Of a stretch of 12,479 nt of DNA, positions 1 through 7,500 are shown piece after piece. The DNA is from Clostridiales bacterium (GTDB taxonomy: Bacteria > Bacillota > Clostridia > Oscillospirales > Acutalibacteraceae). The stretch spans positions 1 through 12,479 of the forward strand of contig JAAVYX010000184.1 in the NCBI GenBank assembly GCA_022791355.1. The letters run 5' to 3'. The stretch's first letter is position 1. Every line of letters begins with the position of its first letter. The notes beneath the pieces are model-generated. The model was not told where the DNA came from. It saw nothing but the letters and a program-made list of their open reading frames with translations, and ran no database searches. The position numbers and the translations under genes were made by a program.

Positions 1-124
1 ATAAGGGGGTCCACTGCGTCAAAAATGCTGGGAATACACAAAGTATTCCCGCGCTTTTTTCCTTGTGGCCACTCGTCCTGTGCGAAAATTCCGTCAATTC
101 CTCTATTTTCTAACAAGCCCTAAG
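1..124 (-). repeat. Copy D of a ~166 bp CTAG-bounded MITE-like element (reverse, partly outside the window)
   Basis: Read on the minus strand, this stretch aligns with the intact copy at 9629-9794. Shared blocks in the same order are GGAATTTT, an AAAAAA-rich block ending in CGC, a central hairpin, and ATTTTTGACG. The hairpin is conserved in position but not in sequence: here GGGAATAC pairs with GTATTCCC around a 5-base loop (positions 30-50), whereas the 9629 copy has GAAATGC/GCATTTC. The outer end (CCCTAAG, 118-124) is a degenerate form of the CCCTCTAG terminus. The other end lies left of position 1. No coding sequence is apparent. The relationship was found by eye, so percent identity is not given. 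Confidence 0.6.
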
Positions 125-198
125 CGAATGGCCGTGTCCATTCGTGGCTTCCCGTCCCGCCGGGGACGCTTCTAGAGGTCTGGCGTTGGCCGGACTAG
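125..198. other. Junction debris: two hairpins and an extra CTAG-bounded terminus remnant
   Basis: Between two element copies sit CGAATGG/CCATTCG (125-131 with 138-144) and GTCCC/GGGAC (154-158 with 163-167). These are followed by CTAGAGGTCTG at 172-182, which differs from the intact element terminus CTAGAGTCTG by one inserted base. A second CTAG at 195-198 starts the next copy. The segment is best read as leftover ends of the same element family. No gene is seen. Confidence 0.45.
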
Positions 199-2168
199 CG
201 TGTGCCCCAAAACCGGAGAAAAGCGTAATTTATGAACAGAAACAGGGGAAAGTAAGGAGGAAACCGCAAGAAAGGCTTTCGCCTGATCTGGATTTCCGAC
301 CCTGCTTGCACCTGTGGGATACCGAATGGATGTCCGCCGGCTTTAACGACGCGGCCTGGCCCAACGCCGCGGCTTATCCCTACAGCGGGCTGATAACGGC
401 GCAGATCGGACCCAGCGTAAGAGTCCGGGAGGATTTGGAGCTGGACGCTAAAACAGTCACGGTTTACGATGGCGTCAGCGAGCAAATAGAGGGCGTGCAG
501 CACGGCGTAATCCATGTCATCAGTCAAAAGCCGGGCGGAGATGGGCAGGTCATACTGGAAAAAGGCCAAACCGCCATATTTGACATGGGACAAAATTTTG
601 CCGGATGGGCCCGAATCCAGTTCCTTGCCGGGCAGGCGGACACGATCGTTAAATTGCGTTACGCCGAGATGTTAAACGACAACAAGGGCCTGATCTCACG
701 GGGAAACGACGGCCCCGAGGGGAGTATTTACACAAAAAGCCTTCGCACCGCCCAGGCCTCCGACTATTATATTGCGAATGCTTCTCTGCGCCCTCAGACC
801 TATCATCCCAGCCATACCTTCCACGGCTTCCGGTATGTGGAGGTTACCGCCTCCGCCGATATTACAATCGATTCGGTATCAGGTATGGTGGTCACCTCTG
901 TCCAGCGGGACGCCGGCCTGATCGAAACCTCGAATAAAGACGTTAACCAACTCTATAGCAATATCCGATGGGGACAATACAGCAATTACATCAGCGTACC
1001 CACCGACTGCCCGCAGCGCGACGAGCGTCAGGGCTGGGGCGCCGATACCCAGGTGTTTTCCATTGCCGGCATGTACAACGCCGAATCCAAGGCCTTTTTA
1101 ACCAAATGGATGCAGGACATGCGCGACTCGCAGCTGCAAAACGGCGCTTACACGGATGTTGCGCCGTACAGTGGCTGGGCAAAAGAAAAATTGACCCGCA
1201 CCGGCGGCAAGGAGGACTTCGGCTGGACCGACGCGGGGGTCATCGTCCCGTATAATATTTATAAAATGTCGGGCGACAAAACCATTATAGAAGAAAACTA
1301 CGCCTCCATGAAGGACTTTATGGACCGCTTCATGGCGAACACAGACAAGCTGGGAGGCAAGCACGGTTATGGCGATTGGCTTGGTTTTGAAACCAATTAT
1401 ACCGATAAGGACGTTACAACCCTGCACGCCATCTCGTATTTTGCGTGGGACGCCCTGATGATGGCCGAAATGGCTGAGGCAATCGGCGAAACGGCCGACG
1501 CGGAAAAATATAAAGGGGTTTATGAGGAAGAGAAAGCCCTTTATATCGAAAAGAATGTGAACGACGACGGCTCCCTGCGCCGTGCGGAGCAGGCCACCTG
1601 CCTGTTTGCGCTGAAATGCAATCTTTTGCCCAACGAAGCGTCCTTCGAGAAGGTCAGGGGGCAGCTGCTGGATAATATTGAGAGAAACGGCGACCGTCTG
1701 CAAACCGGATTCCTCGGAACGGCGGTGATTATGCAGACGCTGACCGAGATCGGGTGCAGCGACGTCGCCTACAAGCTGCTTCTCCAGCACGATATGCCGT
1801 CCTGGCTGTATTCGGTCGATCAAGGCGCTACTACCATATGGGAACGCTGGAATTCCTATACCAAGCAAAACGGATTCGGCCCGGTTGATATGAATTCCTT
1901 TAATCACTATGCATACGGCGTGGTTGCGGAGTGGATGTACAGCTATATGGCCGGTATGATGTATGACAAGGAAAACGCCGGATGGAAGCATTTTACCCTC
2001 GCGCCGCATCCCAATCAGGCTTTAACCTTTGTCAACGGCTCCTACGACTCGCCTTACGGAAGGATAACCAGCAGCTGGAAATATGAAAACAACGCCTTTA
2101 TTTACCAAACCGTCGTTCCGGCGAATACGTCGGCCACAATCAAGGTGCCGGTCGAAGCCGGAAAGTAG
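144..2168 (+). CDS. GH78 alpha-L-rhamnosidase, 5'-truncated N-terminal part of a broken gene
   Basis: GH78 enzymes release terminal alpha-L-rhamnose from pectic polysaccharides and glycosides. Counted from the GTG at 144, real family similarity starts only near residue 57 (LWDTEW, base 312). Residues 1-17 come from junction debris and 18-57 from a repeat element, so this GTG, which has no ribosome binding site, is an artefact of the open frame. Recognisable parts are the end of the rhamnosidase N-region (~57-85), a beta-sandwich with FDMGQNFAGW (~145-155), and the (alpha/alpha)6 catalytic domain with CPQRDERQGW. In that motif Glu294 corresponds to the family's general acid. IWERW carries Glu567, the expected base. 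Both catalytic residues are intact. The signal peptide and several hundred N-terminal residues expected for the family are absent. The frame stops at TAG 2166-2168 inside the C-terminal beta domain and continues in the same frame beyond it. Family call is confident; activity is doubtful. Confidence 0.85.
   Translation: MASRPAGDASRGLALAGLACAPKPEKSVIYEQKQGKVRRKPQERLSPDLDFRPCLHLWDTEWMSAGFNDAAWPNAAAYPYSGLITAQIGPSVRVREDLELDAKTVTVYDGVSEQIEGVQHGVIHVISQKPGGDGQVILEKGQTAIFDMGQNFAGWARIQFLAGQADTIVKLRYAEMLNDNKGLISRGNDGPEGSIYTKSLRTAQASDYYIANASLRPQTYHPSHTFHGFRYVEVTASADITIDSVSGMVVTSVQRDAGLIETSNKDVNQLYSNIRWGQYSNYISVPTDCPQRDERQGWGADTQVFSIAGMYNAESKAFLTKWMQDMRDSQLQNGAYTDVAPYSGWAKEKLTRTGGKEDFGWTDAGVIVPYNIYKMSGDKTIIEENYASMKDFMDRFMANTDKLGGKHGYGDWLGFETNYTDKDVTTLHAISYFAWDALMMAEMAEAIGETADAEKYKGVYEEEKALYIEKNVNDDGSLRRAEQATCLFALKCNLLPNEASFEKVRGQLLDNIERNGDRLQTGFLGTAVIMQTLTEIGCSDVAYKLLLQHDMPSWLYSVDQGATTIWERWNSYTKQNGFGPVDMNSFNHYAYGVVAEWMYSYMAGMMYDKENAGWKHFTLAPHPNQALTFVNGSYDSPYGRITSSWKYENNAFIYQTVVPANTSATIKVPVEAGK
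195..315 (+). repeat. Copy C of the MITE-like element, 3'-truncated and fused to the rhamnosidase gene
   Basis: Aligns without gaps to 4349-4469 with about 10 mismatches in 121 positions by manual count (roughly 92% identity). It keeps the CTAG start, the PuPu-rich block and the conserved core CGCAAGAAAGGCTTTCGC. Similarity stops sharply after CCTGT at 315, where rhamnosidase coding sequence takes over. The missing ~46 bases include the 3' terminal repeat. A deletion running from inside the element into the gene explains both the lost element end and the lost start of the GH78 gene. Confidence 0.85.
2166..2168 (+). other. In-frame TAG interrupting the GH78 gene
   Basis: TAG follows codons for PVEAGK and precedes VTVNGK, in the middle of a conserved beta-strand region of the GH78 C-domain. 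TAG is also the natural stop of the neighbouring GH31 gene, placed right after its dockerin. TAG therefore appears to be a normal stop in this genome, which makes reassignment unlikely. Confidence 0.85.
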
Positions 2169-2309
2169 GTAACGGTCAACGGAAAGGCGGCGTCTGCGGT
2201 CACCCAAAGCGCCGACGGCATTCAGTATATCGGCGACGAAAACGGAACCGCCGTATTCGAGGCGGCGGCCGGCACCTTTACCTTCTCCACCGATATAACG
2301 GCAGAATAT

Positions 2310-4205
2310 GTGATAAGCCTTGCCAGCGGCGACGGCGTATCCGTAAATGTTAAAATCAACGGCGGCGAATTCCGGAAGCTGCCCGCCGTCGTCAAGGCCC
2401 GCTCGAACGAACCCTTAACGATTGAAGCGTCTCCCGTTAACGATATCGATTATGCGTTCGCATCCTTCTCCGGCGATTTTACCTCCGATGTAAATACAAT
2501 CACCCTGACGCCGGATAGGAATATGGATATCACCGTTCACACACAATGGCGCGGACATGAAAATTTGGCCGGCGGCAAATCCGTCGTCTCCGACGACAGC
2601 TATATACAGGCGAATTGGAAGCCCGAAAACCTTGTGGACGGCATTTTGGAATCGATCGAGGGAAACGCGGGCTTTACAACCCACTATTCCGCAACCGCCG
2701 CGATGAATCATTATATCGAAATCGACCTTGGACAAAATGTGAAGTTTGATACGATTCATCTCTATCCCCGTACCGATAAGCTGACGGCCGACGGAGGCGT
2801 CGCCAACTTCCCGAAAAATTTTGAAATATCGATAAAGCGGGATGAGGCCGCGGCCTATACGGCAATTGATTCCAAAACAAACGTCGCCGCCGCCGTTGGC
2901 AAACCGTTGGCGCTCGCTTATGACCAGCCGCATATCGCAAGATACGTGCGGCTTACCGTTACCGAGGTGAGCGATAAGGTAGGCGGGGAAAACGCTTATT
3001 ACCTACAGCTTGCCGAGCTGGGCGTTTATAACGTACTCGATGGGAAAGCCGATCCGGCCTACACCCTGCCGACCGGCCTGACCGCGGTTTACGGTCAAAC
3101 CCTGGCCGACGTGGCCCTGCCCGGCGGCTGGACATGGGACGAACCGGCGGCAACGCCGGTCGGCAATGCCGGCGACGCCATTCACAACGCTACCTTCACG
3201 CCGGCCGACACGGCCAATTACAACACGGTTTCGGGCGTCGCCCTTACCCTGACCGTAAACAAGGCCGACCCGGCCTACACCCTGCCGACCGGCCTGACCG
3301 CGGTTTACGGTCAAACCCTGGCCGACGTGGCCCTGCCCGGCGGCTGGACATGGGAAAACAGCGCTTTATCGGTTGGCGGCATTGGCGTAAATACCTACAA
3401 CGCGGTATTCCATCCGGCCGACCCTGATAACTATCATACCATAACGGTATCGATTGACCTAACGGTTATATCCGATTCTGCGGATATAGAAACAGCGATC
3501 TATCAAGCCCAACAGCTTGTGGAAAAGCAAAAGGACCATATCGGAAACGGCGACGGGCAATATCCGCAGGCTGCGTTTGATGCGCTACAGAAGGCCATCG
3601 ATAAGGCTGAAGAGGCGTTCCAGGACGCCGACGCCTCCCAGGAAACCCTCGACGGCGCTAAAAAAGATTTACAAAAGGCAATTGCAGATTTTCATCAATC
3701 CAAAATTACGGTGGATTTTCATGCGCTAAGCTCCGCTATCGAGCAGGCGCAGGCGCTCCAAAAGGACAATTATACGGACGCGTCATGGAACGCCGTACGA
3801 ACCGCCCTTGCTCATGCGGAAGCGGTCAAGACAACGGCGAATGTGACGCAGAGCGAAACCGACGCCGCAGCCAAAGCCCTGTTGGACGCGATCGGCCTAT
3901 TAACAGAGAACCCGGAAAAGCCAGAGAACCCGGAGAACCCGGAGAGCCCAGAGAAGCCGGAGAGCCCGGAGAAGCCGGAGAAGCCAGAGAAGCCAGAAAG
4001 CCCGGAGAAGCCCGAAAAACCAGAACCGCCGGAAAGCTCGGCGGATACAAGACGGCCAGAAAACACTGGGAAACCGGCCAACGTACCCAAAACCGGAGAA
4101 GACGGCGGCCTGTTGATCGCGCTGGCTGTTACGGCGGCTTGCTTAGGCGGAATCGTATGGACAAAGGGTCGGAAAGACAGAAAACGCAGCGGAAAGGCCG
4201 GCTGA
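2310..4205 (+). CDS. C-terminal fragment of the rhamnosidase: discoidin CBM, Ig-like repeats, FIVAR modules, sortase anchor
   Basis: This segment binds carbohydrate and tethers the enzyme to peptidoglycan; it has no catalytic domain. Counting from the GTG at 2310, residues 1-84 are a short beta-rich module. Residues 85-242 form an F5/8-type C (discoidin/CBM32-like) domain, from NLAGGKSV to LGVYNV. Residues ~247-390 hold two ~72-residue Ig-like repeats beginning ADPAYTLPTGLTAVYGQ. Residues ~391-456 and ~468-530 are FIVAR three-helix modules, and ~533-575 are a Pro-Glu-Lys spacer. VPKTG at 592-596, a hydrophobic segment 600-617 and the basic tail KGRKDRKRSGKAG complete an LPXTG-type sorting signal for a sortase. 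The GTG has no ribosome binding site and no signal peptide, so this is not an independent gene. It is the continuation of the frame interrupted at 2166-2168. The stop is TGA. Confidence 0.8.
   Translation: MISLASGDGVSVNVKINGGEFRKLPAVVKARSNEPLTIEASPVNDIDYAFASFSGDFTSDVNTITLTPDRNMDITVHTQWRGHENLAGGKSVVSDDSYIQANWKPENLVDGILESIEGNAGFTTHYSATAAMNHYIEIDLGQNVKFDTIHLYPRTDKLTADGGVANFPKNFEISIKRDEAAAYTAIDSKTNVAAAVGKPLALAYDQPHIARYVRLTVTEVSDKVGGENAYYLQLAELGVYNVLDGKADPAYTLPTGLTAVYGQTLADVALPGGWTWDEPAATPVGNAGDAIHNATFTPADTANYNTVSGVALTLTVNKADPAYTLPTGLTAVYGQTLADVALPGGWTWENSALSVGGIGVNTYNAVFHPADPDNYHTITVSIDLTVISDSADIETAIYQAQQLVEKQKDHIGNGDGQYPQAAFDALQKAIDKAEEAFQDADASQETLDGAKKDLQKAIADFHQSKITVDFHALSSAIEQAQALQKDNYTDASWNAVRTALAHAEAVKTTANVTQSETDAAAKALLDAIGLLTENPEKPENPENPESPEKPESPEKPEKPEKPESPEKPEKPEPPESSADTRRPENTGKPANVPKTGEDGGLLIALAVTAACLGGIVWTKGRKDRKRSGKAG
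3048..3355 (+). repeat. Near-identical 92 bp direct repeat encoding two Ig-like domains
   Basis: Bases 3048-3139 recur at 3264-3355 with one synonymous difference (GAT/GAC in the first Asp codon). The offset of 216 bases equals one 72-residue domain. The remaining ~124 bases of each unit have diverged. This pattern indicates recent duplication or gene conversion of the N-terminal half of the Ig-like domain. Confidence 0.9.
3907..4035 (+). repeat. Pro-Glu-(Lys/Asn/Ser) codon repeat, wall-spanning spacer
   Basis: Tandem 9-base units of the form CCN-GAR-AAG/AAC/AGC encode a PEKPENPEN-like tract. Such Pro-rich tracts usually span the cell wall ahead of sortase signals. Its repetition makes it prone to slippage; here the frame is intact. 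Confidence 0.85.
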
Positions 4206-4348
4206 GTCATAACCCTTTAAACCGGCCGCAGCCCTTTACGGGCGGGAACTGCCGTTCCCCATCTTAACGCGGCTTGCCGGGTCTGGCTTGATGTATACAT
4301 ACAGCCAGATCCGTGCAATTTTTGCAGCATGTAATGCTTGTCGTGAAG
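4206..4348. other. Intergenic stretch between the rhamnosidase remnant and the element
   Basis: It contains a small hairpin GGGAAC/GTTCCC (4244-4249 with 4254-4259) without a T-tract, so it is at best a weak terminator. A 28 bp composite palindrome at 4282-4309 is listed separately. I found no convincing sigma-A promoter here. Confidence 0.4.
4282..4309. promoter_or_regulatory. Composite 28 bp palindrome, candidate operator upstream of the GH31 gene
   Basis: The arms TCTGGCT (4282-4288) and AGCCAGA (4303-4309) are exact reverse complements. They are centred on a second perfect palindrome, TGTATACA (4292-4299), with three unpaired bases on each side. Both dyads share the same axis, and 22 of 28 positions are symmetric. 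A TGTATACA core resembles operators of GntR/FadR-type repressors, such as the B. subtilis gnt operator. It lies 233 bases before the GH31 start. A regulatory role is inference. Confidence 0.4.
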
Positions 4349-4515
4349 CTAGAGTCTGCCCCAAAACCGGAGAAAAGCCGAATTTTTGAACAGAAATGGG
4401 GGAAAGCAAGGAGGAAACCGCAAGAAAGGCTTTCGCCTGATCTGGCTTTCCGACCCTGCTTGCCCCTGTTTATGGGCAATAAGGCGGTTTTTTGGAGTTT
4501 TAAAACAGACTCTAG
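4349..4515 (+). mobile_element. Copy A: intact 167 bp MITE-like element with 10 bp terminal inverted repeats
   Basis: It begins CTAGAGTCTG (4349-4358) and ends CAGACTCTAG (4506-4515), a perfect 10 bp inverted repeat. After four mismatches the pairing resumes with AAAAC/GTTTT. It is too short to encode a transposase. The internal core CGCAAGAAAGGCTTTCGC is shared with copies B and C. The element sits in the 5' leader of the GH31 gene, ending 15 bases before its ribosome binding site, so it is probably transcribed with it. Flanks show no clear duplication beyond the terminal CTAG itself, which may be the duplicated target. Confidence 0.8.
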
Positions 4516-4530
4516 GACGGGTAAATAGAA

Positions 4531-4535
4531 GGAGG
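4531..4535 (+). promoter_or_regulatory. Ribosome binding site of the GH31 gene
   Basis: GGAGG lies 7 bases upstream of ATG 4543, optimal spacing. It fixes the start, and a clear signal peptide follows it. Confidence 0.85.
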
Positions 4536-4542
4536 CGTTACA

Positions 4543-7500
4543 ATGAGATTCAAAATCCAGTCTATCGGTCAAAAAATAACAGTGATGTTCCTTACGTTAG
4601 GAGTGATATCCTCTATGGGAATTTGCGCTCCCAAGGTTCAGGCGGCCGCCGTTTCAATCGGCGGGCTATCCAGTTCATCCGAAGACGGCAATATACTCCT
4701 TTTCAACAGCGGGCAAAACCAGGTTATGGTGGAGCTCTGCACCGATCGCACCGCACGGGTGCAGCTGTCCGCAAACGGGGACAAGGGCTATCGCCCCTAT
4801 GATCCGGAGTATTATATGGTGCAGAAAAACAACTGGGCTCCCGTAACCCGAACGGTTGCGGATATGGATACCTATATTTCAGTGAAAACGTCCGCAATGG
4901 AAATCCGGGTAGAAAAAAATCCCATACGAATTGGTATGTATGATCTAAGCGGCAGGCTTTTGAGCCGGGATACTGCGGCCGCCGGCATGTACCGGAATGG
5001 AAATACGGTCGGCGTCCGCAAGGAAGAGGGCGCGCAGAACGCCGGCGGCATCTTCGGCTTCGGCTCGGGTGATCACGGCAGGCGTTCCAGCCTAAATCGC
5101 TATAATCAGGATTTCAGCGAGTTTTCTATGTCTCACGGCCGCGTTGTAGCGCCCTTCTTTATGAGCTCAGTGGGCTATGGTATTTTTCTGAATACCATTG
5201 AAAAAAACACCGTTTTTTATCAAAGAGGCGGCGGATTCCAGACCGAGGGCTATTTGGATTACTTCTTTATGTACGGACCTGATTTTAAAACCATTCTGAA
5301 CGAATACGCTGAAATTACCGGCCGTATGGAAATGTACGGAAAATGGGCGCATGGCTTTATGCTTTCTAAGTACGGAAACGACAACGCCACACAGGCGGAA
5401 TTCTCCGCCTGGATCAATCGTCTGCGCGACGAGGGCTACCCCACCGATTCCTATGTGTTCGACTACGGCTGGCGCGGCGACGTCGCCGACAACGGCGGCA
5501 ACCAGACCGGCGCGGGTCAAAAATGGGGCAAGCAGATGTGGAGCAACGACTTTGCCAAGTTCCCCGATATCGACGCGATGTTTCAGGAGGCCAGGGAATT
5601 GGGCTTCCGGGTGGGGCTGCATAATAACGCCGGTACGCCCGAAGCCTCGGGCGGCAAGCAGCTGCATATTCCGGAGATAGAGGCCCAGTGGGTAAAATCC
5701 TATATGGACAGCGTCATCACCACCGGCTACGGCGACTGGTTCTGGCCGGATGAATTTGACGTGCTGGGCAGCAACACCGCCCCCACCTTCTCCTCAAAAG
5801 GCGCTTACGAGGCCTGGAAGGACTACACGGTGGAATCCCGCCCCATGTTCATGACCCGGGGCAGCTATGCCGGCCAGCATTTCGCCACCGCCTGGTCGGG
5901 CGATATCAACAACACCTCCGCCGAGCTTTCCAATCAAATCGGCTTCAGTATTGACGCCGGCCTGATTGGATATTGGGCTTCTTCCCATGACCTGGGCGGA
6001 TTTATGGGCAAGCCAAGCAATGCGCTCTATACCCGCTGGGTATCCGAATTCGGCGCCTGGAACGGCATTATGCGCACCCACGGGCACGACGGACGGGAGC
6101 CCTGGCTCTATGACGCTACCGCGCAAAAGGTCCTTAAGGAAAATCTTAAAATCCGTTACGCCCTCTACCCTTACATCTATACTATGGCTTGGCAGGGTTA
6201 CAGCCAAGGCGTGCCCATGATGCGCGCCATGCTGCTGGAGGACGGCAGTCAATACAATCCCGACGCATGGAATCTAAACCAACAGTACTATTTTGGCGAC
6301 TGGTTCCTGGTCGCCCCGGCCGCGGACGACGGAGATACGGCCGTATCGGTCTGGCTGCCGCCCAACACCGCCTGGTATCATTACTATACAGGCGAGCTGT
6401 ATGAAGGCGGACCCGACGGAAAAACGATCCGGATTGCCGCGGCGCTTGAGGAAATACCGGTGTTTGTAAAGGCGGGCGCGATTGTACCTATGGGACCGGA
6501 CGTGGACTACGCCGACGAGCTCCCGCTGGATCCCCTGACCCTGGATATTTACCCCTCCGGCGTTTCCGCCTATACCCTGTATGAGGACGACGGGCTCAGC
6601 CGCCGTTACATTACGGAAAAGGCCTATTCTACCACCGGCTTCCAATGCGTTGAAAAGGGCGGGGAAATTTCCTTTCATATCGGCGCCCGCACGGACTACA
6701 ACCCGTCGGTTTATCAGCCAGACCCCCGCTCCTACAATCTTCGGTTTAACCATCTGGAGGTTGTGCGGGGCGTAAAGCTGAACGGATCGAATCTTACGCG
6801 GGCCGCTTCCCTTTCCGCATATGACGACGCCAAAGAGGCTTACTGGCTGGACGACGCAAAGCATATCCTGTATGTCAAGGTTAAGGATACCGGCAAGGCG
6901 ATGGATATTGTCCTGGATACGGACGGGATTGTACAGCCCGAACGGGGCGATGAAAATCAGGGGCTGCCGCCCCAACGGATACAGGACGGCGATCTCTTTG
7001 AACTGGAAAACGCCGATTTCCAGCCGGCGCCCGGCGGCCAGGTACAAGCCGACGACGAATGGAAGGGCTACACCGGAACCGGCTTCGTCAAAGGGTTTAA
7101 GGCGGCCGGCGACGCTCTGTCCTTTCAAGTCAACGTTCTGCGCGGCGGCGCGTATAATCTGGTAATACGGGTAAACAACGGCAAGCAAAACGCGCCGCAG
7201 TACGACAATTCCCCGAGGACGGGAGGGCTTTATCTGGACGGAGATAAGGCGGCCGGCCTTTCCTTTGCCGTTACCGACAAGTGGGGCGACGGGAATAAAA
7301 ACGGCGAGTGGCGCAGCTATACCGTGGAGGGCGTGCAGCTTGAGGCCGGCGTACATACCTTCCGCATTGTATCAGAAGGGGAAAATCCCGGGAACTTTAA
7401 TCTGGACTCTCTTCGATTTATCCGTCTGGACACCTCTGTCGACGCTTTTCGCACCATTGAGGCGGAATCCGCAAAGACCCTCCATGAGATGACTGCCGGG

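Larger units (their letters stand above)
312..4205 (+). pseudogene. Whole decayed gene: wall-anchored multidomain GH78 alpha-L-rhamnosidase
   Basis: The two open segments on either side of TAG 2166-2168 are in the same frame. The interval between them reads without further stops and supplies exactly the missing end of the GH78 C-terminal beta domain (VTVNGKAAS, then ENGTAVFE and GTFTFS). The ancestral order was signal peptide (lost), N-domains (lost), GH78 catalytic core, GH78 C-domain, InlB/Ig-like strand module, discoidin-type CBM, two Ig-like repeats, two FIVAR modules, Pro-rich spacer and VPKTG anchor. Two independent lesions, a 5' truncation and a nonsense codon, argue for a pseudogene rather than a sequencing slip, although the TAG alone could be an assembly error. 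The downstream domains otherwise look undamaged, so decay appears recent. Confidence 0.75.

Noticed and set aside
1098..2009. A long antisense open frame across the GH78 catalytic domain
   Set aside because: The sense strand encodes conserved GH78 motifs. The antisense product resembles nothing and has no promoter or ribosome site. The same applies to antisense frames over GH31 (for example 6274-7356) and over hrcA-grpE.
2310..4205. The anchor-bearing segment as an independent surface-protein gene
   Set aside because: It has no ribosome binding site and no signal peptide. It lies in frame with the upstream GH78 sequence, and the stretch before it completes the GH78 C-domain.
4244..4259. GGGAAC/GTTCCC hairpin after the rhamnosidase remnant as an intrinsic terminator
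   Set aside because: The stem is only 6 bp and no T-tract follows.
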